The notes below the pieces were generated by a model that did not search any database, had not been told where the DNA came from, and saw nothing but the letters and a program-made list of their open reading frames with translations. A DNA stretch of 64,000 nucleotides. Origin: Ryuthela nishihirai. Its lineage: Eukaryota; Arthropoda; Arachnida; Araneae; Heptathelidae. The stretch covers positions 77,452,020-77,516,019 of the forward strand of contig JAWZYU010000008.1 in NCBI GenBank assembly GCA_038380435.1, in the 5' to 3' direction. Below, piece after piece: positions 34,121 to 44,617 of the stretch (its first letter is position 1; the number at the start of each line of letters is the position of its first letter). Made by a program: the position numbers and the translations under genes.

Positions 34121-34696
34121 TGGGTTGGGTTGTTTTACCTCTGAGCGGCACTTTTTTACACATCATGGGCTAAATGGCCAGGTCACATGGACCCCGAAGG
34201 TTCAGGAGGGTTGGGGGAGGGGACCCACTAGAACAGCTGTTGGGAGACAGATGGTAGTCTCCCGTCATGGCCATTCAGCGTGTTCTTTAACGTGCACAGG
34301 GTATGACTCTGAGCGGCACTTTTTTGCACACCATGGGCTAAATGGCCAGGTCACATGGACCTCGAAGGTCTCAGAGAAGGTTGGGGTAGGAGACCACTGG
34401 AACAGCTGTTGGGAGACAGATGGTAGCCTCCCGTCAAGGCCATCCAGCGTATTCTTTAACGTGCACAGGGTATGGCTCTCCCGCACACGGGGCCACGGCT
34501 TAACGTCCCATCCGAAGCGCTACCGACTGAGGACGGCGATGGGCGGCCTTTCCAAGCCCATCGGTGTCCCCTACTGACCGTGGGCAAGGCGGGGAATTTT
34601 GCGGAGATAAATCTCAACGCTGACCCAGCTGGGACTCGAACCTGGGAACTACAGATTACGAGCCTGGCGCGCTACCGCTGAGCCACCCCCGCCCAC
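34121..34696 (-). mobile_element. SINE1 copy with doubled 3' half and internal scramble
   Basis: Two 3' units are joined as GGGTATGACTCTGAGCGG. At about 34514-34545 a piece of the tRNA head complement (GCGCTACCGACTGA) is inserted within the central block, although the head itself is present at the normal place. Bounded by AATTAAATTCGT (34109-34120 and 34697-34708). Confidence 0.9.
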
Positions 34697-34708
34697 AATT
34701 AAATTCGT

Positions 34709-35046
34709 ATTAGGCAATTTTATAATTATGCCACTTGCGGTTAGTCGTGTCCCAATTACGTTTCCATGAAATACAGTTATATGTCATTGACATAAATTTC
34801 TATTCTACTTAGGTGGATCTCTTGATTCATGGACTACCGTCGCCAAAAATGGGTAGTTTTTCCTGCAAGTTAATAGTGTCAACACAGCGATTCTTGTAGG
34901 GAAAGGAGCAACGTGAAATTTTTATTGTGTTGTGCAAGTTGAAACAAGTTTTACAATACAGCCTGGAGTAACAGCAGAACATACTAAGACAGCCTCTCCA
35001 GTTTCTCGCTTTGGAAAATATTGGTTTTATATGTGATTTCTGCAGG
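34709..35046. other. Sequence upstream of a mariner fragment
   Basis: No motif recognised. It could contain the mariner 5' end. Confidence 0.4.
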
Positions 35047-35048
35047 TT

Positions 35049-35258
35049 ATGGTTGATCTGGAAACTGAGCAACGATATTTGATACATTACTGTGTTTGGC
35101 GAGGCCTACATGGTGCACAGGCTGTCGCAGAAATGACAGAAATCTATGGAGAACATTGCTTGAAACGAAGCACCATTTTGAAGTGGCACAAACGCTTCAC
35201 AGAGTGACACGATTCGGGGAAGATGATTGAAGATCTGGCAACCAAACACTTAGATCAG
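35049..35258 (+). pseudogene. mariner transposase N-terminal fragment
   Basis: From the ATG at 35049 the frame reads MVDLETEQRYLIHYCVWRGL, then AEMTEIYGEHCLKRSTILKW and HKRFTE before a TGA at 35205-35207. This is the N-terminal helix-turn-helix region of a mariner transposase, ending with the conserved W-x-x-RF segment. The expected Gly-Arg-Pro linker does not follow: a few degenerate codons are seen and then a SINE1 begins. It belongs to a different mariner lineage from the remnants at 17.7 and 24.1 kb as far as the short overlap shows. Confidence 0.75.
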
Positions 35259-35261
35259 TGG

Positions 35262-35648
35262 GGGCGGGGGTGGGTCAGTCGGTAGCGCGCCAGGCTCGTA
35301 ATCTGTAGTTCCCAGGTTCGAGTCCCAGCTGGGTCAGCGTTGAGATTTATCTCCGCAAATTCCCCGCCCTACCCACGGTCAGTAGGGGACACCGATGGGT
35401 TTGGAAAGGCCGCCGTCCGTCGGATGGGACGTTAAGCCGTGGCTCCGTGTTTTCGGGAGAGCCATACCCTGTGCACGTTAAAGAACACGCTGGATGGCCT
35501 TGACGGGAGGCTACCATCTGTCTCCCAACAGCTGTTCCACTGGGTCCCCTCCCCCAATCTTCTCTGAGCTTTCGAGGTCCATGTGACCTGGCCATTTGGC
35601 CCATGGTGTGCAAAAAAGTGCCGCTCAGAGGTAAAACAACCCAACCCA
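35262..35648 (+). mobile_element. SINE1 copy directly followed by SINE2
   Basis: Complete, starting GGGGGCGGGGGTGGGTCAG. Its 3' end passes straight into a SINE2. I could not identify target duplications for either. Confidence 0.88.
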
Positions 35649-35848
35649 ACAACCCGTGGCCGAGTGGTTAGCGCGCTTGGCTACTGATCTAAAGGACATG
35701 GGTTCGAGACCCGGATAAGGCATGGATATGCGTGTTGTTTTTCTGCTGAGGTCCTGCCATCCTCACAGACCTTCTACTATGGCATATAAACTGACAGGCT
35801 CCTGTCAGACCTCTGTGGCAAGCAGCTGCTTGAGGGGGTATTTATTAT
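35649..35848 (+). mobile_element. SINE2 copy abutting SINE1
   Basis: Begins AACCCGTGGCCGAGTGGTTA and ends in TATTTATTATTATTA. The exact junction suggests insertion at the 3' end of the SINE1. Confidence 0.88.
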
Positions 35849-36101
35849 TATTAGCATTCGATGCCTCGGTTAGTCAATGACGTAAGTGCGTAGCTTTCAA
35901 TGGGGAACACATTGAGAAGAAGAAAATACCTACATACTTCTATTGAGGCAGATTAAAGGTAAGACATCGTCAGTAAATTAATTAAATAATCCATTCTAGT
36001 ATTTGATGAAGCCCATTTTGCATTATGTACAATTTTATCCGTTATTATTTAATTTTCAGCATCAGTGCATTTCATATGATTGCATTATTTCTTTATTTTT
36101 C

Positions 36102-36488
36102 GGGGCGGGGGTGGCTCAGTCGGTAGCGCGTCAGGCTCGTAATCTGTAGTTCCCAGATTCGAGTCCCAGCTGGGTCAGCGTTGAGATTTATCTTCGCATA
36201 ACTCCCCGCCCTGCCCACGGTCAGTAGGGAACACCGATGGGCTTGGAAAGGCCGCCGTCCGTCTGATGGGACGTTAAGCCGTTGCTCCGTGTGCGGCAGA
36301 GTCATATCCTGTGCACGTTAAAGAACACGCTGGATGGCCTTGACGGGAGACTACCATCTGTCTCCCAACAGCTGTTCCAGTGGGTCCCCTCCCCCAACCT
36401 TCTCTGAGCCTTCGGGGTCCATGTGACCTGGCCATTTAGCCGATGGTGTGCAAAAAAGTGCCGCTCAGAGGTAAAACAACCCAACAAC
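36102..36488 (+). mobile_element. SINE1 copy, full length
   Basis: Exact duplication CTTTATTTTTC (36091-36101 and 36489-36499). Confidence 0.93.
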
Positions 36489-36798
36489 CTTTATTTTTCA
36501 TTGTTATCGAAATTCCTTTTGTTTGGAATAAAGTTATTGCTTTTCAAAAGGACCGAAATTCGTCAACATTTAGAGTTTTGCCTTTATTCAGAAAAGATAT
36601 TATTTCTAAAGATGACATTTTCTGAGATAATTTTTTTGCTTCATATATAAGGAATTGTTTATAATTAAACATATTACAAATAATAAGAATACATTCTCAT
36701 AGCAGTTTCCTTTCGCAAAAATATATTTTTCAAAGTTAGTAAAACATATTTGTAAGACACAAGGTAAACAAGAATTTAAATACAGGAATTGAACTTAC

Positions 36799-36822
36799 TC
36801 TCTGTTGAAACAGCAGGGGAAG
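36799..36822 (-). CDS. 24-nt linker micro-exon of the CUB/TM protein
   Basis: On the minus strand the acceptor TTTTCTTACTTTCAG and the donor GTAAGTTC frame 24 bases. Read in phase 1 they encode SPAVSTE, with partial codons at both ends that match the neighbouring exons (G from the CUB exon before, TA from the membrane exon after). A short Ser/Thr/Pro piece between an extracellular domain and a membrane span is a typical stalk. Length divisible by three would allow alternative inclusion without changing frame. Confidence is limited by the tiny size; both splice sites are strong. Confidence 0.55.
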
Positions 36823-36974
36823 CTGAAAGTAAGAAAATTGCATTATAAGTGTGTATTTGAAAATATTCAATCAAGAATCATAACAGATATTATTTCTGAT
36901 AAAAATGAGAAGTATTAGCTTTTCCATTCTCAGTTTCTTTACACGCTGACATATTCTCCTGCGATGCTTAAAGG

Positions 36975-37411
36975 CTGTGTCTCGGAAACTTTTTTACTCT
37001 GCGGCACACTGAATCTAATTTTTTTTTCGCGGCACACTTAATCTATTTTTTTTCCGCGGCACACCTAAAAAAGAATTTTTGATGGTTATGTAAAAAGAGG
37101 AAAATTGCAGTTTCGTTAAATGCATTTTATTTAAAATAAATATAATAATAAATATAATTAATCATAACTCGGTGTTTGTTTTAAATATTTGTCCATTCTA
37201 TGGCTTGAAATAATCAAAAATTAATACCAAAATTTGGAAAAAGCTTGATAAATACTTACAAGATCCCAGTTGATAAAATCTATAAGATTTTTATTAAAGC
37301 ACGTCGATAACACAAGTCAAGTCAAAATGAAATCTTTGGAATATCTAGTGCCAGTTTGAAAATCTCTCGCGGCACACTACTGTGCCGGGGCACACAGTTT
37401 GCGAGACACTG
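36975..37411. mobile_element. Non-autonomous hAT element (MITE), 437 bp
   Basis: Terminal repeats CTGTGTCTCGGAAACT and (reverse complement of the right end) CAGTGTCTCGCAAACT, flanked by an exact 8-bp duplication CTTAAAGG (36967-36974 and 37412-37419). The 8-bp duplication and CAG ends fit hAT. Inside are repeated GCGGCACAC motifs near both ends. No coding capacity. Confidence 0.88.
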
Positions 37412-37419
37412 CTTAAAGG

Positions 37420-38171
37420 CAACAAATTGATGCTTGTTTGAAGTGAAAATGCCTTGTTTCGAATAACCATAAAGAAAAATGTGGAAAACCAGCAAGGAAA
37501 TATTTATTAACAATTGCTTTCGTGGCTGTTCTTAAGTAATGTCTTTCGTAATTGTAAAAAAACCGACCTTTATGTCCCTGAAAATCATATATGTTCAATC
37601 GCAGAATTTTCTCAGAATCGTATTTCTATTCGAATTTATTTATGAATCTGAATCACCTTTGCTAATTTCGGTGAAAAACATCGTCTTAAATGCGCTGAAT
37701 TTAATCTTTTCAATTTTTTTTATTCTAAATATTTATATAATTGTTCTTCTATAAGTTATAATTTATTTTCCAGTTGATATTTCCCATACAATCAACAAAT
37801 TCTCAATAAACAAAACACTTCAGTTAAGAAGTTGCAAGCAAACATGATAAAAATGTCTCATTTCCTGAAATTTTATTTCTTTTTTTTTCTTTTCTCAAAT
37901 TACACCATATTTCTATTTAATCACACGCTGCCGAAATGATTGAATTCAGATTTTTCATAACGATTACAATACGAAATTTTAACTCTTAGCAATAACTAAT
38001 GACACATTCATATTTTGATTCTAAATATTTCTATTATTGTATACGAAATGGAAAGGAGAAATAAATGGAAACTGTAGAGCCTAAAGACTACTTTCTCTAG
38101 GATCTTAGAAGTTCATTGCATGTTATCATATGCTTCAAAATCGAAACGTGAATGGAAGCAATTGAAGCAAT
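37420..38171. other. AT-rich intronic sequence, nothing recognised
   Basis: Several short open frames are hydrophobic or A/T-driven and show no family motif. Confidence 0.5.
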
Positions 38172-38183
38172 TAGAAGCGTCTT

Positions 38184-38576
38184 TGGGTTGTTTTGGGTTG
38201 TTTTACCTCTGAGCGGCACTTTTTTGCACACCATGGGCTAAATGGCCAGGTCACATGGACCCCGAAGGCTCAGAGAAGGTTGGGGGGAGGGGACCCACTG
38301 AAACAGCTGTTGGGAGATAGATGGTAGCCTCTCGTCAAGACCATCCAGCGTGTTCTTTAACGTGCACAGGGTATGGCTCTCCCGCACACGGGACCACGGC
38401 TTAACGTCCCATCCGACGGACGGCGGCCTTTCCAAGCCCATCGGTGTCCCCTTCTGGCCGTGGGCAGGGCGGGGAATTTTGCGGAGATAAATCTCAACGC
38501 TGACCCAGTTGGGACTCGAACCTGGGAACTACAGATTACGAGCCTGGCGCGCTACCGACTGAGCCACCCCCGCCCC
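38184..38576 (-). mobile_element. SINE1 copy, full length
   Basis: Exact duplication TAGAAGCGTCTT (38172-38183 and 38577-38588). Confidence 0.94.
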
Positions 38577-38763
38577 TAGAAGCGTCTTAAAGAAACGATA
38601 GTTCTCATAGGTCATTAGTTAATTCAGCTATCAGTGTCTTGTCAATCAACCAGTGATATCATAGATCATTGATTAATTGAAAGGATATTGAAAATTTATT
38701 AACTAATAATATCTGAGAGCCATTAATGACTCTCATTTTCTCAATTTCTGCCATTCATGCTCC

Positions 38764-39299
38764 TTAACCCTTTCAGGACCATAAGGTTTCTAAGAGTAAA
38801 TATTAGTATGTAACTGTTTATTTTAGTTTGTTTAAACGTAAAATAAATAAAAATCATAAGAAAAATACATAACAATGTGTAGTTTTTTTGGAATTTTATG
38901 GGAAATATTTTTCCCAATGGACTATAAAGGTAACACAAATTATAGTTAGACTTATTTTGCAATGTCTTTTATTTATTGGTTTATTAGAACAAAATGTTAA
39001 CTAAAATAATACAAAATTATGAAATAAAATTACTATACAAAATGATGTGCTAATTATGATATTCTGCGAAGCAATTTCTTTTGGTAGTGAGGCAAAGATG
39101 GACATTGCACATAGTACATATATTATGCGTCCTGACATTTCTGTTTTTGTTTTCTAAACGTTCCCGTTTACGTAATTGCGTTCGGCATACGTTCTATTTT
39201 GACATTCTGTATAAAAAATGCAGATAAGGTTATAATTAAATACGACAATCACCAATTTTAAAATGGGAAAAATGTTTCCCTTGGTCGTGAAAGGGTTAA
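38764..39299. mobile_element. piggyBac-like MITE, copy 1
   Basis: Bounded by TTAA on both sides (38764-38767 and 39296-39299) and ending CCCTTTCAGGACC and GGTCGTGAAAGGG, so short terminal inverted repeats begin CCCTTT as in piggyBac elements. About 530 bp without a transposase. A nearly identical copy lies in the opposite orientation at 51291-51827. A 73-residue minus frame inside (38741-38962) is present in both copies but looks AT-driven. Confidence 0.88.
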
Positions 39300-39643
39300 T
39301 CAATTACTAGGTCCTTGAAGACTAAAAAATTGGAAATAATGATCTCGTAATCAGGAGAAATTTGTAAATTATTATATTAAATTAAATACAGTAAGTATAT
39401 TAAATTGCATGCGCTGTCTAATAAGTGTGATTCAGAGAGGAATAGTGTTATCATGAGTAGTTGAACGTCGTACCACAAACTACACCTTTATATGCTCTGA
39501 CATAAAGTTCTATGGTTAGCAATAGATTTCTAGAAAGTGAAATGTTCCTGCTCAACAGTGATGTTTAATAATATAACCTAGCATAGGGCATATATATTTA
39601 TTTCATAATGGAATTTTATAATTAAAAGAAACAAGGGGTGAAA
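39300..39643. other. Intronic sequence, nothing recognised
   Basis: AT-rich. No features. Confidence 0.5.
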
Positions 39644-41382
39644 ACCCGAAAATATCTTTCTATAGTTTTATTTTAGTTTCATACTATATGCCCGACAGCA
39701 AAAATGGATTAAAAAAAACATATATAAAATTTTGTTCCATATAGAATATTATTTTACCTTTTCTGTTCGGTGAAATACTTTAGCAATTGGGAAACCCTAC
39801 CCAAGTTTTTTTTTCTAGTTTTTTCCTTACGAATAGTTTTGGAAGAAATAATTAGTATTGTCAACAGAGGGACAGGCACATACCTAGGATTTAGCTTTGG
39901 GAGATTCGACAATTCATCTTTTTTAGGGAGGGAGAGTCAGAGAATTGAATTTCGGAGAGAGTTTGGGAATTTAGTATGTATGTCTGTGTGTTAAGGGTGT
40001 ATGGAGGGTCTGAGAATATTTCGTAGGTTTTAGTCCTAAATTACAGAAATAGTTTAAACCCCTTGTTATTTTAGACAGCGCAGGATTGACATAATGTCCG
40101 GGGACCACACCTTCGAGAAAGGCCTCAAGTTTAAGGAGGGAAATATTTAAATTTTTTGAGAAAGATTCCAAATAAAGGGAGAAAAAATCTTTCAGTTGAA
40201 AGAATGGCAAATTTGAGCGCAATAATAGCGTAGATTGTCCCTTCCTCTGCATGAATCTCTCTTGTGGGTCTGACACCTAACATTATTTTTCCTTTAGCGT
40301 GATCGTAGATAACATTGCTTCGCAATATATAAAACTCTTTGAAATTCATTCACTTTAATCCATGCAAGAATCTCTTGTGATTATGCGCAATTACGTCTAT
40401 TACGTCTAGTAAGGTGTTAATTCAGTTTGATTTGCACATTTTATCGGAATAATTTACACTTTTGATCAAAATTAAACTGTACTTATTTATCATTCTAGGT
40501 ATTAATATATATTCTAGGTATATATTAATCATACTGAGGCCCTTTCAGAGCCTCAGTAATTTGGTAATTCTTTTAGTATTTGCGTATTTCTTAACCTTGA
40601 GATGAATGACGCTATCTCTAAGACACCAAATTTCAACCCCTTGTTAGACTAGATGTTTCTAACAGCATTTTATTCATTACTATTAAATCATTTTAATTAA
40701 ATTATGTATCACAATAATGTGTAAATTAACGTAATACGTTACAGTGATCCCTCGGTATTCGACCATTCTGTTTACGATTTTTCGCATATATGAGATGCAC
40801 AAATTAGTACAAAATTTTTGCTTCGTATGTCATTAAGTAAGTATGACATTTAAATACAGTAATTGTGCACAAGTCTCTTTTTTCTTACTTATGTACCGTT
40901 GTGTTTTGTATTAAGCTGAGCTTTTCATGCTTGGGGAGAAATATTTGACATCTGGAACAATTTAAAATTTATAATATAGGGGAATAATGAGAAAATAATT
41001 TTCGTTTTTCGAGTTTTTTTCCTTACGAAAAGTTTTGCAGGAAATAATTAATCTCGTCAACAGAGGGACAGGCACTTACCCAGGAATATGCTTCTGGTGA
41101 TCCGACAATTCAGTTTTTTCAAGGGGAGGGAGGGTCAGAGAACTGAATATCGGGGAGAGTTTAGGAATTTAGTGTGTATGTGTATGTGTTAAGGGAGGAT
41201 GGAGAGTCTGAGAATAAGACTTGAGTAAGTTGTCGCAATTACTAGAGTATTTCACCGAACAGAAAAGGTTAAAATAATATTCTATATGGAATAAAATTTT
41301 ATATATATTTTTTTAATACATTTTTGCTGTCGCGCATAGAGTATGTAACTAAAAATAAAATTATAGAAAGGCATTTTCGGGT
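39644..41382. repeat. 1.7-kb structure with 137-bp inverted ends and internal direct repeats
   Basis: The arms 39644-39780 and 41246-41382 are imperfect inverted repeats (for example CTTTTCTGTTCGGTGAAATA against its complement). Just inside, about 39811-40013 and 41010-41218 are direct repeats of about 200 bp, sharing CAACAGAGGGACAGGCAC and GGGAGGGAGAGTCAGAGAA-type sequence. No transposase is present. It may be two partly overlapping copies of one repeat or a non-autonomous element. Confidence 0.7.
40742..40800 (+). mobile_element. Possible pogo/Tigger-like terminus
   Basis: TA followed by CAGTGATCCCTCGGTATTCG resembles pogo/Tigger ends. No matching opposite end was found nearby, so it is at most a remnant. 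Confidence 0.35.
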
Positions 41383-41513
41383 ATGGAGGAGGTCCGCCAA
41401 CCTGGTTTCCCGGAAACCTGGATACGTCCTGCCAAGGGATTTCTGCATATAACCTATAGTTAGAACGTAGTATTTTTAAACGTATCCTTATGTTTATAAA
41501 AAAAAAATAAAAA

Positions 41514-41706
41514 TAAATACCCCCTCAAGCAGCTGCTTGCCACAGAGGTCTGACGAGCCTGTCAGTTTATATGACATAGTAGAAGGTCTGTGAGGATGGC
41601 AGGACCACAGCAGAAAAACAACACAAATTCCATGCCTTGTCCGGGACTCGAACCCAGGTTCCTTAGATCAATAGCCAAGTGTCCTAACCACTCGGCCACG
41701 GGACGG
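41514..41706 (-). mobile_element. SINE2 copy
   Basis: Lacks AG in the body palindrome (TCTGACGAGCCTGTCAG) and has substitutions in the head. No clear target duplication. Confidence 0.87.
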
Positions 41707-42207
41707 CTCTATATCAATGCTAATTATTCTCAAACCATTTACCTATTTTGATATTTGAATTCCAGATAACAGTATTTGTGACTTAGCAAACAGATATGTT
41801 TTCTTTGGTTTTAGTCCTAAACTAGAGAAATAATTCTAAAAGAAAATGATCTTATTGTCATTGATACAGTAGATCATATGAATAAATATGAAGTATACAG
41901 TATATTGTAAATTTGTATGTACATATCCGAAACAAAATGTTAATTTATTATGCATTTTACACATTAAAGAAATATCAATGTTTGAGATTAGGTAATAGTT
42001 CTATTACAACAGAGGAGAAAAATTGCAAGCAAATTATATAAATTTTTATCTTAACAACTCTAATGGTATTTTTGCCCCACCTGACTAGCGAGACAGAGGT
42101 CTTTCTGTGTCAATCCTTATCAGAGTCCTAAAAACTGTAGTTTATTATATATTTTGATTTTATTTTGGCTTGAACTTTGAATTAACGACTCATATTTTAT
42201 TATGAGA
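41707..42207. other. AT-rich intronic sequence, nothing recognised
   Basis: No motif or frame supported. Confidence 0.5.
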
Positions 42208-42424
42208 CGACCCGTGGCCGAGTGGTTAGCACACTTGGCTACTGATCTACGAGACCTGGGTTCGAGCCCCGGATTAGGCATGAATGCGTGTGTGTCGTTT
42301 TTCTGCTGAGGTCCTGCCATCCTCTCAGATCTCCTACTGTGGCGTATAAACTGACAGGCTCTTGTCAGACCTCTGTGGCAAGCAGCTGCTTGAGGGGGTA
42401 TTTTTTTTTTATTTATTTATTTTA
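42208..42424 (+). mobile_element. SINE2 copy
   Basis: Starts GACGACCCGTGGCCGAGTGG and ends in a T-rich (ATTT)n tail. Confidence 0.88.
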
Positions 42425-42706
42425 TTATGCGTTTAGGTTCCATTTTTGTGGCACTGTAGTTAGCAAGTTTGCTAAGTAGAACAAATAGGACCTTGTTATG
42501 GTATAACTGCAGATAGCCTGTTTGCTAAGCTTTGACGGATTTCTTTAACACTGCACTTTTCTGTAAAGAATTATAATTATCACGTAAATTATTTATTAAT
42601 TCTTTTTTAAGCTTAATTATTTCTAATTAATAACTTGGTCATTGGCTAATATTAAGGATAGGCTTCATTAGTTTAGCAAAAGGATATTATTTTATGATCT
42701 ATGGAG

Positions 42707-43084
42707 GGTTGGGTTGTTTCACCTCTGAGCGACACTGTTTTGCATACCGTGGGCTAAATGGCCAGGTCACATGGACCCCAAAGGCTCACAGAAGGTTGAG
42801 GGAGGGAACCCACTGAAGCAGCTGTTGGGAGACAGATGGTAGCCTCCCGTCAAGGCCATCCAGCCATTCTTTAACGTGCACAGGGTATGGCTCTCCCGCA
42901 CACGTGGCCACGGCTTAACGTCCCACGGCAGTCTTTCCAAGCTCATCGGTTCCCCTACTGACCGTGGGTAGAGCGGGGAATTTTGCGGAGATAAATCTCA
43001 ACGCTGACCCAACTGGGACTCGACCCAGGGAGCTACAGATTACGAGCCTGGCGCGCTACCGACTGAGCTACCCCCCCCCCCCTA
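42707..43084 (-). mobile_element. SINE1 copy, diverged
   Basis: Duplication ATCTATGGAG (42697-42706 and 43085-43094). More substitutions and small deletions than most copies and a C run at its head, so probably older. Confidence 0.92.
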
Positions 43085-43094
43085 ATCTATGGAG

Positions 43095-43737
43095 TGATAT
43101 CATGTTATTATGAAATCCTGTGTCGGTACTATGCGGAATAAATTCACTAATGAGATATGTATCAAATATACATAAGAAAACAATAAGGAATATATTTGTT
43201 TTTTATTAGGATTATGCATTATTGCTGTTTTGATATAGTTTTGGTGATTTTATGTTCATTTTCTGTATCTTTATGTTCCATGAAATGGACTATTTGCAAC
43301 TACTTACTTACCCTGAGTGATCATTATATTTTGACCAACCCCACCCATGTTATGTCAGTAAAAGTCATTTTCGAAGCTATGTAACTTCTAAAATAAACGT
43401 TTTATGAATAAATGCGACTGAAAATAAATTAACGACCTCTATCAGGTTCATCTAAACGACAAGCATCAAAGCATTTTAACGATATTTGCCTTGTGTTTAA
43501 AGAATTATTAAATTTGGGATATTTAACAGCAACAATGAGTCTTAAGAAAATTGACAAATAAAAGAATTATATATGCAAACATTTCAAATATTGAAATATG
43601 TGGGAAATGGTTCGAAAAATGCTTCTTATTCAAATTATAATTAATTTCTGAGGAAAATTCCAATGTTTTGCATTGCTGTTTCTAATATTTGAACTTCAAT
43701 ACGTCTTTAAATATCTAACAAATACCGTTGAAAATCA
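43095..43737. other. AT-rich intronic sequence, nothing recognised
   Basis: A short open frame (43196-43384) is hydrophobic but has no start context or family match. Confidence 0.5.
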
Positions 43738-43749
43738 AGATTTATATAG

Positions 43750-44133
43750 GTTGGGTTGTTTTACCTCTGAGCGGCACTTTTTTGCACACCATGGGCTAAA
43801 TGGCCAGGTCACATGGACCCCGAAGGCTCAGAGAAGGTTGGGGGAGGGGACCCACTGGAACGGCTGTTGGGAGACAGATGGTAGCCTCCCGTGAAGGCCA
43901 TCCAGCGTGTTCTTTAACGTGCACAGGGTATGGCTCTCCCACACACGGGGCCACGGCTTAACGTCCCATCCGACGGACGGCGGCCTTTCCAAGCCCATCG
44001 GTGTCCCCTACTGACCGTGGGCAGGGCGAGGAATTTTGCGGAGATAAATCTCAACGCTGACCCAGCTGGGACTCGAACCTGGGAACTACAGATTACGAGC
44101 CTGGCGCGCTACCGACTGAGCTACCCCCGCCCC
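43750..44133 (-). mobile_element. SINE1 copy, full length
   Basis: Exact duplication AGATTTATATAG (43738-43749 and 44134-44145). Confidence 0.94.
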
Positions 44134-44145
44134 AGATTTATATAG

Positions 44146-44617
44146 ACTTCATTGAGTTTTTTAAATTACACTGCGCAACATACAAAAAGTATTTAAAATG
44201 AAAATCGCCAATTTTTACTAATTTCGAGATGCCGAACACGAAAATGACAATAAATTTGTCGATTGGCTTTTATTTAGCCATATTTAGGGGAGACAGAGGT
44301 GGTTATGTATAAACGACTCAGTCTGCATTGAGTACATAGGTAACCATTTCTCAACGCTGTATTTTAAACTCCATATTGCAATATATTGCATTGTATTGCA
44401 TCAGCCCGTCATACACACAACCCCTGGAGGTGTTACATCATTGTCTGATGCAATGTAGTTGAGTCATGACATCGCGGACAAAAGATGATGCAGTCGTTAG
44501 TTGTAAGTGATGTCTCGTAGGTTGAGCAAATATTTTGAGCGACTCCTATTTACCCTTGAGGCTATGACTCAGGCGTAAAATCAATACAACACAAATGATC
44601 CTTGCAGTTTTAATCCA
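44146..44617. other. Intronic sequence, possibly upstream part of the next element
   Basis: No motif. Contains a short ATTGCA repeat near 44376-44402. Confidence 0.4.

Noticed and set aside
37539..37754. Hydrophobic plus-strand frame
   Set aside because: AT-driven composition gives Phe/Ile/Leu-rich translation; no start context or homologous motif.
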